The notes below the pieces were generated by a model. That model was not told where the DNA came from, made no database searches, and saw only the letters and a list, made by a program, of their open reading frames with translations. The translations under genes were made by a program, and so were the position numbers. From Lutraria lutraria (lineage: Eukaryota > Mollusca > Bivalvia > Venerida > Mactridae), in the NCBI GenBank assembly GCA_964023205.1, contig OZ026847.1:74501-138500 (forward strand): a stretch of 64,000 nt of DNA. Direction: 5' to 3'. Positions within the stretch are counted from its first letter, which is position 1, and each line of letters begins with the position of its first letter. This document shows positions 1-11,294 of this stretch, piece after piece.

Positions 1-1325
1 ATAGTAATGGCAGTTTCACCAATAATATTGAAATGCTTGTTGGGAAGGGTGTTAAAGCCATGCATTTTCTTTTAGCTAATACAAAAAAGTTTAATCTGAA
101 ATTAAGTACAATGTTTCAACTTTTTGATGCTTTTGTTAGTTCTACATTGAATTATGCCAGTGAAATTTGGGGATTTTCTAAGAACAAAGAAATTGAACGT
201 GTAGATATGAAATTTTGTAAATTATTGCTTAAAGTTAAATCTCCAACTTCTAGTATGAGTATTTATGGTGAACTAGGTCGTTATCCACTTTACTTTAATA
301 GATATGTTCGTATTATCAAGTTCTGGTGTAAAATTATTAATACAGAACATATTATTGTTAAAAATTGTATGAATCTATGCTTACTGGTTGCTATAATAAC
401 AGCATGAATTGGGCCAACAAGGTTAAGTTACTTTTTAGATAATTTTGGATTCAGTTTTGTTTGGGCTGATCCATATAGCGTTGATATAATAATTTCCATT
501 GTGTTTTTAAACAACGTGCTATAGATGTATTTTTTTCAGTCTTGGTATAACAGTATTTCGACAAGTCCGTGTTTACACTCTTATTGCTATTTTAAAACAA
601 ACGTATGTTATGAAAATTATTTAGATTTTGTTCCAAAAAGATTTAGAATAGCAATGACTCAGTTAAGATTGTCATCACATCAGCTAAGAATAGAAACTGG
701 TAGATACGGCAATCAAAGAATAGAGCGTAATTTACGTACCTGTCTGATATGTAATTCAAATGACATCGAAGATGATTACCACTTTGTTATTATTTGTCCT
801 TTATATATTAATATTCGTAAGCAATTTTTAAAACCATACTACTATGTTCGCCCAAGTGTCTTCAAATTCACTCAACTCATGCTATCTATTGAAAAATTAG
901 ACATAATTAATCTAGCAAAATTCACATATCATGCATTTTCTTTACGTAAACAATCAGTCGTTGTCGATACTTAGTATTTCTAGGTGGACATGATGTAACC
1001 ATTATTTTGGGTAAAAATCATTACCCAGATTCTAATCTAGTTGATGCTTTTTTGTTTGTTTTATTGTTGTTGTTGTTTTTCCATGAGTAACTTGCAGTTT
1101 ACAAATCTAAATCATGCTTCTTGATTCATGTCATTTTAAGCATAGCTCAACCTCTTTAATTTATAAACTATTATTTTTCATTAATTATCTGTCTTTCTTA
1201 GAACTACTATTTGAATTTTCACGATGTCACATGATTAAAACTTTATTGTATTTATACATATGTTTGTAACGAGATACTATGTTATGTATAAGTTACTAAA
1301 TAAAATCATGTTCTATTCTGTTCTA
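1..1325 (+). mobile_element. 3' half of a decayed LINE (non-LTR retrotransposon), runs in from the left
   Basis: The first 974 bases encode the C-terminal part of a non-LTR retrotransposon polyprotein, given in the next entry. After the last stop come about 350 bases of AT-rich 3' UTR ending in a short TTCTA/TTCTG tail (about 1310-1325), the kind of simple tail many LINEs carry. The 5' part lies outside the window. The tail is interrupted by an inverted-repeat element at 1326. That the stretch is LINE-derived I see directly in the protein; the clade is not certain, and I would guess Jockey/CR1-like. Confidence 0.85.
3..974 (+). pseudogene. LINE reverse transcriptase C-terminal fragment, frameshifted
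   Basis: Reading is open from base 3 to 407 in frame 3, with the thumb-region pattern typical of LINE reverse transcriptases (LNYASEIWGFSKNKEIERV, then YGELGRYPLYFNRYVRIIKFW). Around 371-440 the homologous reading moves to frame 2 (MNWANKVKLLF, from 404), then back to frame 3 (DNFGFSFVWADPYSVD), with stops at 405-407 and 522-524. From 525 it is open again to 974 and holds the C-terminal CxxC ... DDYHFVIICPLY element that many LINE proteins carry near their end. At least two frameshifts and an in-frame stop make it non-functional. In life this protein would copy the element's RNA into DNA at a nicked target. No start codon is meaningful here; the first ATG, at 33, lies inside the domain. Confidence 0.88.
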
Positions 1326-1855
1326 TGTCTATATGCCAAACAATGTGGAACATCGCATCTCGTTTTTTCAGCATAAAAGATGTGCGCTGAAGGAAAATCG
1401 CAACACATGTCATTCAGATAAACTATACGATCTTCATTCCTGCCGAAAATCGCATTCAATTACATCTAATAACTGTGAAACGGTAAAATTGTGTTCCTTT
1501 CGTTATTTAACTTCGCTGCAGGCCATTTTGAGTCAAGTGCTAGTGATGTATCAGGCGATCTGATTGGTCGGCATGAAATGAACAGTCTATTGTACACACA
1601 TATCCGACCAATCAGATCGCTTGATACATAACTCGCACTTGACTCAAATGACCTGCATCGTAGTAAAATAACGAAATTAACACTGTTTTACCGCTTTTCT
1701 TTTTACAGTTATTAGATATAATTGAATAAGATTTTCGGTGAGGATGAATATCTTATAGTTTATCTGAATGATATGTGTAGCTACTTTCATTCAGTGCACG
1801 TATTTTATGCTGAAACAACGAGATGCGATGTTCCACATTGTTTGGCATATAGACA
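1326..1855. mobile_element. 530 bp fold-back / MITE-like element with TA target duplication
   Basis: The two halves are inverted copies of each other almost end to end. It starts TGTCTATATGCCAAACAATG and ends with the reverse complement, and both ends are flanked by TA (1324-1325 and 1856-1857). Inner landmarks pair too: TGATTGGTCGG (1560-1570) with CCGACCAATCA near 1607-1617, leaving a loop of about 35 bases. A TA duplication is usual for Tc1/mariner-type elements. Arm identity looks lower in the middle (small indels), so the copy is old. The 76-codon frame inside it (1333-1563) has no recognisable protein and is best ignored. The element lies exactly in the LINE tail, so it inserted after the LINE. 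Confidence 0.85.
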
Positions 1856-1967
1856 TATAGTAGGCTTTTCACCTTGATAGTATATATAAGATCAGTGACG
1901 GGACTTTTTTTTCATCATTTGTGGACCAAACACTGATACTGCCACCTGTGATTTTGATCGTACTGAC

Positions 1968-2047
1968 GTGTATTAAACATGTAAACAGTGTATTACACAT
2001 GTAAACAGTGTATTGTACATGTAAACAGTGTATCATACATGTAAACA
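1968..2047. repeat. 20 bp tandem repeat, four copies
   Basis: Four copies of GTGTATTAAACATGTAAACA with changes only in the middle (TTAAAC, TTACAC, TTGTAC, TCATAC). The exact 20-base spacing is visible from the recurring ATGTAAACA. Confidence 0.9.
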
Positions 2048-2629
2048 GCTGACGTAGAAAAGTAGTGCACGAAATCATTGCCAAAATTTTGTCCTCAATA
2101 TAAACTATTGGCATGAAATTTGACATTGCCACTTTAATTACAATTTGTACGAGTATATGATGAATTTAAGATACCTTAACTTTCTTATGCTGTTTATGAT
2201 AATTCAAACATTGATGTCAAAGAATAATCTTCAAGAAATTTATATTTGATGTTGGAATAAAAGAAATTAATTTGATAAAACAAAAGGGTGTTTTTTTCTC
2301 ATTAATTATAGTGAGCTGCATTATTAATCACATGATACCTGTTCCGCGTACTTTTAGATTTTATTGAATCAACTACAATGTCATGTTTATTGAAGATGAA
2401 GATTTAATCAACATACGAAGAATAGTTTTTGCTCATTTAATCAAATCAATTATCCGAACGTCTTGTTTTCATACACTCAAGATAAAACCGAATTGTTAAG
2501 TTCAATTAACATTAATGAAACAGATTTAAGTCATTGTATCATATACGTTGTTAGCTACATACGTACGCTTTGTGATTCCTGCTTAATCAAGACTCTGTAC
2601 ATTCATATAAGACAAGGTCAAGTGTCAAA
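2048..2629. other. AT-rich sequence without a recognised feature
   Basis: No coding region, RNA gene or repeat that I recognise. The short frame at 2463-2687 only clips the LINE tail that follows. Confidence 0.6.
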
Positions 2630-3152
2630 GGTGCTGATGCAATTCCTAAGGTTAAATGTTACGGGTCAAGGTGTTTTTGCTTCGTAGGTTGTTCTCTCTG
2701 GAATAAGTTACCTCCTGTCATAGCTTATACCACCAGACTGTCTGCTTTTAAATCAGCCGTCTGAAATTACCTGTTAGATTTATTGTCTTAATTTTTGTAT
2801 TACTATATTGCTTTAATGGTGGTCAGTTTATTATTTATGAAGAGTATTTTTGTTTGAATCGGTATAGTTACTGTTTTACTTCATTTCATTTTACAGTCCT
2901 TACAGTAATCACATGTAATATTTTCAAATTATTTTAGATCTGCAGCCTGTTATCGTGTAGAATAATTATTGATTTTTATAAAAATGTCTCCATATGTCAT
3001 ACCATCAACTCGGAGTAGAGGATCACAATGGAAATAAGAGTTTGTCTCTTTTTTGTGTCAGCATGGACCTTATTTCATGTGTGTAATTTTTGACCTCATC
3101 GTTACTTATTGAATACATCTAAATTATTTCTAACAGATATGTTTGAAATAAA
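2630..3152 (+). mobile_element. LINE 3' end remnant, same family as the copy at 46512-47531
   Basis: A frame from 2630 to 2761 reads the C-terminal signature of CR1/L2-like LINE proteins: CYGSRCFCFVGCSLWN, then KLPPVIAYTTRLSAFKSAV and a stop at 2762. The copy at 46.5 kb has the equivalent GFGKRSFAYMGCSLWN and NLPQYIRDS segments. The 3' UTRs also match in outline: 'ATGTCATACCA' then 'CACA(A/G)TGGAAATAAG' is found near 2995-3040 here and near 47318-47358 there. The element ends near GAAATAAA (3144-3152). It is 5'-truncated to about 500 bases and is dead. Confidence 0.8.
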
Positions 3153-4203
3153 GGTGAGTTCGTTTTCGTGTTTGTCCAAATTCTATTTTTAGCCACATAT
3201 TATGTACAAAACTGCACGATGTTTTTCGCATTGTTTACCAGACAAACTTTATTAGTTAACCCTTGATATTGCCGTTATATATATATATATACTATAGTAT
3301 AGTATATACTGGACCGTTAAAAATTTGGATTTTCGTCTGATAAAGCATCAATTAAAATTATATTTTTGTATAATTGACACATTTTAATTGCTGTTCGTTC
3401 GAAGTTAATTTTTATTGCCAACTGTACGTAGTCTTTTAATTATTTTAGTCTCAATTCAAAGCAATACTGAAGACCATTTCGAAGGTTCATTGCAACAGTG
3501 TCGTAACTCATATGTTGCACTGAGCCCTCGATTTCAACAATGAATTACGCCACCACTGAGTCTGTCAGAATATACTATATATTGTAAAAACTTGAATAAT
3601 TGCCTAGTTACCATTTGTAAAATTCATCAATTTCTTTATTGTTTTTCCAGTACATAGGTGATTCAGAGTGGGTCTACCAGCTAGAGAATAATATTTTGCT
3701 GATTTTTTTATTTACATGCCTAAAGTAAACCTTCAAGTTAGAAAGAGCACCACATTCTAGAAGAGACTTGTAGTTCAAAGCCCATCAAGGTAAAAGTCAA
3801 CAAAAGCTGTTTATTTATAAGGATTATGATTATCTATATATAATTATATAATTGTGTGCGTATTGTTCTGAAAGCTATGACCTGGGTTCATTTGGATTTA
3901 ATGTATTGTGCAAAAATAAATGGATATAAATATCTATTATATTGTTTGAAGTTTGGAAAATTAAGACAAACTAAGTGGTAATTTTTCCTCTAAAGTATAA
4001 TATTTCTTTTTACTTAATCTACTATAATCTAGTATTATAAATACATCTAAATATTAAAAATATACAATAAATATATACAATATTTATTATATAGTATTAT
4101 CATATAGATAGTACATTAAGTCTCATAAGTGGTACATTAAGACCTGGTACATAAGAGATGGCTAGTAGAAACTACCGATTACACTGTCTTTTTCATTGTT
4201 TTC
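3153..4203. other. Non-coding AT-rich stretch with a TA microsatellite
   Basis: Contains a (TA)n tract followed by CTATAGTATAGTATATAC at 3276-3309. No gene or other repeat recognised in the rest. Confidence 0.6.
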
Positions 4204-4710
4204 TAGACGAATTATACTTATGAGTATTAGTTTATTATAGCTGTTCGCGAGTATATAGTGTAGAGTCTATTACTAGTTTGGCTAATCCTGGCCATTTGAT
4301 TGGCTAATGGTGATGACTGAATCTATTAATAGTTGACAGGTAAGTAAATCATGAAGGCATTTCCTAGATAAGTTGTTGTGTGGCTATTTGAAGTTCAATG
4401 TGGTTGTATGATAGTGCTAAGATTTATGGTGAATTCGTTAACATTTAGGGTTGATTCTATTTGATTGATGTAGGGTATGATATTACCATGTGCTTGTGAA
4501 CTATATACATGAATGTATTCATTTGTCTAATATCCATGATTGTTATTATAATGTGTATTTCTCATATCATATAAATATTTTATACTCTCCTTAATGTAGG
4601 ATTGAATAAAATATACAGTCAATATCCTTTATGAAAAAAGCAACTTCATACAAAAACATAAACCAATATGCTTCTTGTAATTCGTCTAACTATAACGTTT
4701 TGTTATAGTT
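4204..4710. mobile_element. Non-autonomous DNA element, copy 1 (11 bp inverted ends plus 3' hairpin)
   Basis: The ends are TAGACGAATTA (4204-4214) and its exact inverse TAATTCGTCTA (4678-4688). A perfect hairpin follows at once: AACTATAAC, loop GTTTT, GTTATAGTT (4688-4710). The body aligns along its whole length with 37989-38507, with shared blocks such as TTTGATTGGCTAATGGTGAT, TTGAAGTTCAATGTGGTTGT and AGCAACTTCATACAAAA. No coding capacity. No clear target duplication. Sub-terminal inverted repeats plus a 3' hairpin recall Helentron-related (DINE-1/pearl-like) elements known in bivalves; that placement is inference. Confidence 0.8.
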
Positions 4711-5499
4711 GTTCTTGTTATGCTTAATTTATAATCATTTAACCTAACAGAATAACCGTGCAAACAACATTGATTGATAAGGAATTCCCTAATTATGAAT
4801 TTGCAGTCTACCGTTACCAATAAGCAAGTTAGGCCACTAATTATTTTAATTATTGATTTATTTTAAAATTATATTAATAGTCTACTGTTATTATTATTCT
4901 GTAAATAATACATTGTACAGCATAAGCATTGTTAAATCATTCTGAAAATTCAAATTACCTTTCAATAGATACACTATAATATAAAATTTATTGAACTTGT
5001 TCTTCATTGACCTTGTGTGTTGTACTTATTGCCTAGTGTAGACTGAATAAAACTTTTCAGTTGCATATTTATTACTTACTATAGGACTCTTATAATTTGA
5101 TTGTAAGACGATGAACCTAGAAAAGTAAACGTCAGGGGTGAGGATGTGTGACAGTGTCTACAAAGCCAGTCACTGTTAAAGACAGTTAAATCGAAATTAT
5201 AGGTATGAAAATTAATGATTCATTGTATGAAATTAACTGTAACTGTATTTGAGCTGCAGTATGAGAAAATCAATATGATAGCTTTTTGACCAGTATGTGC
5301 CCAGAATAATTCGCAAATGGTCGCTAAAGCTGAACAGGTCTTCTTAACTGGTTAAATAGACATTATGTAGGACATCTCATACCATGGCTTATTTGTCCTT
5401 CTTTATTTGTAGAAGTTAAAATTGTTCTTGGATACCTTTCTTATTGAAAAGTAGACCAGTGAATAATAGATTTAACTTGAAAATACAATATCCATACCC
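4711..5499. other. Non-coding AT-rich stretch
   Basis: No gene, RNA or clear repeat seen. The last part may already belong to the dispersed repeat that follows, but too diverged to set a boundary. Confidence 0.5.
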
Positions 5500-5885
5500 A
5501 CAGCTTTGAATGATATTTTCATAATGCTTGGTCAGAATAAATGTCTGTATTAAATCTACAAATGATTTTAATATGGGTCATTAGTGGTAAAACCTATAGA
5601 TCACCTGGTCAAATATTCACAATAGAGGCTGTTTTGCACTAAACTACATGTACTGTTGTGGCACAAGGTCAAATCTTAAGAAAACATTGTCTTTGTTGTA
5701 GTTGTCATTGTTTTGATAAGATCTTCACCAAACCTTGTCGGAATGCTTGTCTCATTTATATGTAGGACAAGATCGAACATGGGTCATATGGGATCAAAAA
5801 CTAGGTCACAATTTCAAAACAATGTTTTAATGAGTAAATAATGATTGTCATGTGAGCGATAGAGGGCCATATTGGCTCTCTTTTT
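5500..5885 (+). repeat. Degraded dispersed repeat (right end) known from bivalve genomes
   Basis: Carries the repeating phrase of a family I recognise from bivalves: 'TTTTCATAATGCTTGGTCAG', 'ATGGGTCAT', 'GGTCAAAT', 'GATCAAAAACTAGGTCACA', closing with GTGAGCGATAGAGGGCC and its inverted partner GGCTCTC (about 5850-5880). Several indels show an old copy. The opposite end of the same family appears alone at 20548-20625. Recognition is from memory of the family, not from a search. Confidence 0.7.
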
Positions 5886-6738
5886 ATTTAAAAACTAACT
5901 TACTTTCCTGTATGTACATTTTTACGATTTGCATTTACAATGCCCTTTTCATAGCATTGTTTGTTAATAAAGTTCTGTTACTGTTAATAAAGTCTACCTT
6001 TAGCTCTTCTCCATAAAGATAAGATATTCCGGCCACCAGCAGATGGTATAAAAAAATATGTACTTGTTTATTTGTCCTATCTGTAGAGTATTGATAGTAC
6101 TTCAAACACCTGACCATACTTGATTTATTATCCACAATTTCTTTAAGTTATGAAGAGTTTGATTCAAGCACACAAATCATTTAATCAACAGCTATTTCCT
6201 CAGTGCTTTCAGCGCTTTAATTATATTTGCTACCATGCTTTATATACCAAAATAAATCAAATCTAAAGATAACGGTATTGATGATTTCAGATTTCCGCAC
6301 ATAATGTTGACAAAATATCTGACCGCTGAGTATTATGAGCATTCCATTTTGTTATTTACATTTATATCATGTCTCCAAATACGTTCATGCGTTCCTTTTA
6401 TCGACTTAGTTAACTTACTATGCATCTAACGTTAATTACCTGTCCTGTTCTTCGGGATGACGAGTTCGGATACTGAGAGCTACACATGCTCTTTTCGGCG
6501 GCTCTTTTATGCTCGTTTTGGCAATTTGCGTGTTTTATGTGGCACTATAATTCAGTTATTAAGATACATAAAAGTATGTTATCATTTAAACAGATTAGAT
6601 GCATTTCTGGGTCCTTTGATGCTTGATGTTTAATTAAAGCTATAATAAGCTGCGGGAACGGTGTATTGTCATCCCTTGTACCTGCTGTACAGAATTGTAA
6701 AATGGTCCAAATAAAACAGAATAATTATACTTACCTTC
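5886..6738. other. Non-coding stretch left of the large inverted-repeat element
   Basis: No feature recognised. The 66-codon minus-strand frame at 5935-6135 has no protein resemblance that I can see. Confidence 0.55.
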
Positions 6739-6875
6739 TACCGGTGTAACGTTTTCAAGCTCCCTTTTTTCAGGTTACCCCCCGGTAACTTAAAAACGTT
6801 TTCAAAGTACCGGCCCCGGTAACATTAAAACGTTTTCAAACTCCCTCCCCCGTTTTAATAATCCCCCTCCCTATG
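6739..6875 (+). repeat. Outer inverted repeat, left arm
   Basis: Starts TACCGGTGTAACG and holds several AAAACGTTTTCAA cores joined by GGTAAC/GTTACC and C-rich runs. Shorter than the right arm, which has more of these cores. Confidence 0.75.
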
Positions 6876-7222
6876 TTGATTATTTGTGGCGAAAACGTTT
6901 ATATTTCAGGTTATAATTCATACTAATCGATTCACAGTCAACATGGTTTATTAACATATAATTCCTGTATTTCTAAACTGAATATACGCATTAATTATAT
7001 GAAGCTATGGAATCCTATTAGGGTCATGGAGAGTACGCGCCTTTATTCAATTAATTAACAAAAATGCAAGACATGATGTTTGTATCTATTTTTTTGTCAA
7101 ACTAATTCAAGATTACATTGGTATTTGCGCAATAATGCTCATAGGATTCCATAATGGAGGAATGGACTTGTCAGTATATGACGTCATTTGATTTCGTCGT
7201 ATGATTTCATCATTAGGACCAC

Positions 7223-7650
7223 CAGTGCCGGTATACCTGCTGCTGTGCACCATGCAAAACGTAAACAAAAAGCCGCCATCGTGGATGAAAAGGGTATTTT
7301 TTGCTTATTTCTTCGATTTCGCTTTTCTTTCAAATGTCTGCTATTATAGCAAAGACCATGCTACACAATTTTCTGGACACACTGATACCCATAGTATTTA
7401 CAAGGTACCTCTGGTATAAAAGTTACCTTGGACAAGAAAATCAAAGCGAGAGAAAACTTCCGTGGTGCACAGCAGCTCATTTAGTATTTTTCGATCTTTT
7501 TGTCCAGAAAATTGACTTGTTCGCATACCGATGCACATTTTTATCCATAAGTTGTAATGCAGGTGCTTAAAATTAGACTTTCGGTACATTTAACAACGTA
7601 TTTTCTAGTAAAACGAATTTCTGAGTTATTTGGTGGACAGCAGCGTAGGA
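7223..7650 (+). repeat. Middle inverted repeat, left arm (428 bp)
   Basis: Matches the reverse complement of 13351-13777 nearly base for base, from CAGTGCCGGTATACC to GGTGGACAGCAGCGTAGGA. Both arms hold the same partly open reading frame (…FLDTLIPIVFTRYLWYKSY…), but it resembles no protein I know and the copies differ by frameshifts, so I treat it as non-coding. Confidence 0.9.
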
Positions 7651-7867
7651 AGTCTAGCATACATAATTATTTGAAATTATAAGTATCGGATATGTTTCAA
7701 TAGCTACTAGTATATATGATATTTATTCAATCAGGAATAACCAGTTCGACACAAGCCAAAGGAAGTGACTTACTGGGCGATGGAAATATGAACATATAAC
7801 GTTTGAGAGGAACGCAAGAGCAAGATGCCACATGTTCTAGATTATGGGGCACCAATACCCCCTCCCA

Positions 7868-7968
7868 CCGGAGGCATTTTTCTACAGTATGTTTTTCTGA
7901 AAGTGTATGGAAAGACCTACCAAATCCCAGTGTCTACCATCTGGGTGTTGGGGCTTTACTCCGTTACC
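7868..7968 (+). repeat. Inner inverted repeat, left arm
   Basis: CCGGAGGCATTTTT at the outer end, CAGTGTCTACCATCTGGG and GTTGGGGC near the inner end. It matches the reverse complement of 11295-11416 with clear differences. Confidence 0.65.
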
Positions 7969-8532
7969 GCCATTTTGGGGCGTTACCATAATTGAAATTT
8001 TAAAGTTAACACAATACCGCAAAGAGATAAAAATAATTTGTGTTAAAGGCTTTGTCATTATAATTATAAGCACAGAGAATGTAAACAAGAGTGTAGAAAT
8101 GTTAAACTCATCATCAAATGTGGTATAATTTACGTTACCAATATTATATCACTGAAATAAGGTCACATATACTTTAAAATATTCGATTATCATCATATAC
8201 TTACTGTTTCTGGGTCGGGCAGAACACTATCTAATGAGTAAATGGTACTCAATTGTATTATATGTTGACAGGGTGAAAAAAGGTCACAATAATGCAGAAA
8301 ATACGTGTATATTATTAACCGCATGCGTTACCAAAATATAACTATGAACATAAGTGCATGTATAACTAAACCTTGATATTTTTTGCATCAGACATTATAA
8401 AATCTAAAGTGGCATTTAGGCAATCAATTGTCAATAAATAAATAATTTCATTAATCAAATAAATATTTAATTTAGTCTATCAATTTCATAGTAATTTATA
8501 GATATGTTTCTTTTTTCAATGATTATGCAATT

Positions 8533-9394
8533 GTAACCTGTGACCTAGCAGTGGCCATGAAATCGTTCTCATTGGTTTGGCAGTTTCCGGAACAAATTCA
8601 CTAATGTCATAGTGAGAACGGGTGTATTTCACACACGTATGCTCCATCTTCGATACATCTAGGTAAAGTAATGAACGACAGTGGTCTCGCGGAACTTATG
8701 ATAAATTCCGGAATTGTGCCAGTGGTTCTCTTGACAAATGACGTCTGGGAAACACTTAAACCATGCTCTATGGGAGCACAAGCCCTTATCCAAGGGTCAA
8801 TTACCCCGGCAAAGATTTGAAGAAACACAACCTTTCACACAGAGTATTTCAGCATAATATAATAACTCAGATACGAGCAGAACGTAACACATTTGGCCTG
8901 CTTATGCTCCTGTCAGTTCACAATGGCATAGACCTGAAGCTTACCTGGTTATTTCTTCTAGGTCGAGTGCCTTATATTAAATCACCAATAGAACCAACAA
9001 CTAGCCATTCTACAGAAGGCGCATCCTATGTTGTTAATGGTAACGCCTAATTGGGTAACTGCAGAGTCTTATAGCAGTTCCGGACACATTCGAGCAAGTA
9101 GCTGAGTCGATTTCTTATCAGTTGCCTAAAACGTCTCGTGTAGACTTTATATCAGACACTTACAACAAACAGTCTATTCAATCAGATGAGTGCCGATGAC
9201 GTCTGGCAGCTTCAACGTTCTTGCTCTCAGGTAAAAAAAGCAATAACTCCATGAAATCGGATGGGCTTCATATCTAATGACGACAATAAGACACAGTCAA
9301 TAAAGCTAATCTTTGAGCAGTCTTATACAAATGGCGTCACAGTCACAATAACTGAGATTCAAAGCACTGAGATTACAGTCTGGAGCGAAGTTTA
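8533..9394 (+). pseudogene. Decayed gene of an uncharacterised family seen in mollusc and cnidarian predicted proteins
   Basis: Split over several frames, I can read a continuous homology to a large family of predicted proteins that I know only as 'uncharacterized': TCDLAVAMKSFSLVW (8533 on), NVIVRTGVFHT (about 8605 on, shifted), LGKVMNDSGLAELMINSGI (about 8662 on, shifted), then RAERNTFGLLMLLSVHNGID (8875 on), VAESISYQLPKTSRVDFISD (about 9099 on), and FISNDDNKTQSIKLIFEQ (about 9268 on) to a stop near 9392. The family pattern is a VFHT block, a D.Y.. (here DTYNKQSI) block, and a SND.NK block, in this order, which is what makes the call. At least four frameshifts and several stops make it dead. 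It lies between the inner inverted repeats. Function of the family is unknown to me; no catalytic residues are assigned. Recognition is by memory only. Confidence 0.6.
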
Positions 9395-10039
9395 AATGTG
9401 TTAGACAAAACCATCGTTAAACCATTTAAAGGCCTGTGTTATCATCATTTTGAATTAAAATTTGAATGTCAAGTATGTATAGTCTATACAGATGTACATC
9501 ATTTGACCAATTAACCACAATTACCAAGGAAAAGCTATCATGTGTCAATACGCAATCTCACTACTCTCAGAGACAATATAGTGTTCCAGCGCTACTTTAC
9601 TGAATGAAACTATTTTCAACATGTAGTGAATTTCGTTACCTCAACAGTTAATGATGAAACGGAGGAAACAAACAGAATCCTGTATATATCTCCAACTTTT
9701 ATCAAAACTGCAAAGTCTGCAATGTATACTAGTCTTATACTATTTTTCAAAGCGGGTGTATATGCGTCACGTAATTGTAATTAGAAAAAGTAATGTATAG
9801 CTATAGGAGCTTTGCTCCTATAAATGAATATTACATGACAATATTAGCCAATTTACCACGCATGTTTGTTCGGATGAACTTTACAGTGCCATTGAGACAT
9901 TTGTATGTGTGTTGTTTGGTCATTAAAAATACATCAATAAACTGAGGTATGACAAGTATCAAAGCCATGGTTGTGTTCTGAACGCTTTAAGTGGTATGGA
10001 CATGAGCTTACTCACTCCCTGCAGATCCCGTCTCGTATG
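9395..10039. other. Non-coding gap between two fossil coding pieces
   Basis: No readable protein. It could be a degraded middle part or intron of the pseudogene at 8533-9394, since a possible C-terminal piece follows. Confidence 0.4.
9802..9822. other. Perfect 9 bp hairpin
   Basis: TATAGGAGC, loop TTT, GCTCCTATA. No T-run follows and no RNA gene is next to it. Meaning unknown. Confidence 0.7.
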
Positions 10040-10245
10040 TTCAATGTGTTACAGATAGTTATACGGTGTATATTTGGACCCATGCAAAGAGGGCAATCTT
10101 GATCTTCTAAAAGTGGATGAAAGTGGTTGGAAATTCGGTCCTGACAACATGCTGGAATACAACTGGTACGAGGATAATATTGTGCCAAAGGCAAGCGACG
10201 CAGAAGACACTGATGATAAAAACGACATCGCTCATTAGTATGGTC
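10040..10245 (+). pseudogene. Possible C-terminal piece of the same uncharacterised family
   Basis: In one frame I read EGNLDLLKVDESGW, KFGPDNMLEYNWYEDNIV, and then an acidic tail (DAEDTDDKND). Members of the family at 8533-9394 often close with a GW…W(Y/F)EG…P segment followed by an acidic tail, so this may be the last exon of the same fossil gene. The opposite strand carries a longer frame (10012-10434), but that one has no resemblance to a protein and ends in a low-complexity LYIYIYL run made by a TA tract. Confidence 0.35.
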
Positions 10246-11294
10246 GATGCTGTCTATTAAACAGAAAAGTGATGAGGATTTGTGAAATTCGTGAACGTTT
10301 GCCATCAGAACAACAAAAATACCTTGATGACAATATGTACAGCTAATGAAATCTGACATAACATACAATATTGCACTTAAGTATATATATATATATAAAT
10401 AATCATGTAACAAATGGTAACGTAAATGACACACACATGTTTATGTGTGTCAATGGCATAATGTTTATTGCACTGTCGCTGTCATTGTAAATTTGATTGT
10501 TTCATAGATACATATTCTTAGAATACATTCGATGATGATTTTATAACAGTTTCATGGAAATGTTGTTACTCGTTTATGAATAATTTCAAACGTAACACAA
10601 ATAAAACCATGTAACGTAAAACACAATCAGTGATGAATTAAAAAAGTTGGAATGTTAATTTACATGTACGTATTGCCAGTAACCAAGTATAAACATTTTG
10701 TATATCAAATCAATGTTTTATGCATTGTAAAGCGTGTTAAGTACTTATCGTAATAAAGGTAACATGTAACGTTATGTAACGTAGACTACTATCATCCCAG
10801 TCAAACTTTACAACATTTGTAACTAGAAATGTTTTCAAGTTATGGGTATTAATGAATGCATCATGATTACCTATCACTGTAAACCTATTTGATCATAGCA
10901 TGTGATCACAGTAATATAAATGATTTCCATGTAACACGTATACTTTTATATGTAACGTATTTTACGTAAAATGAAGACATAAACGAGCATTTAATGAAAG
11001 AAAAACATGAACATGTGGTAGTATTTGCCTAATATGAATAAAAACATTGTTTACGACTGCTTTTGTGTTGATTTAACATATACAACTGTCATTTCCTTGT
11101 CATTTTAGAGTAACGCAGGGTAACGCAAATTACAGAGCATATATAGTGCAATAAAGTGACAAACATGCATTTGATCGATAAGTAAAGCCGCTTCTAACTT
11201 ATTATGGTCAAAGGAATTGTTCAAATTTATGAATTATTGAAAATATCAAGAATAAGACTTCTAACAAAATAAAATTATTGTCAAACGTATTTTT
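10246..11294. other. AT-rich interior of the element with scattered GTAACGT-type motifs
   Basis: Short copies of GTAACGT / GTAACGC / GTAACAC occur repeatedly (about 10410, 10590, 10610, 10765, 10776, 10931, 10955, 11110, 11120). The same word is in the outer arms (GTGTAACG). No gene seen. Confidence 0.45.

Noticed and set aside
7201..7570. Overlapping frames in the 428 bp arm as a possible gene
   Set aside because: Present in both arms but with frame differences and no known protein; better explained as the inverted repeat itself.
10012..10434. 140-codon minus-strand frame
   Set aside because: No protein resemblance; includes a LYIYIYL run from a TA tract, and the opposite strand has a better, if weak, fossil reading.
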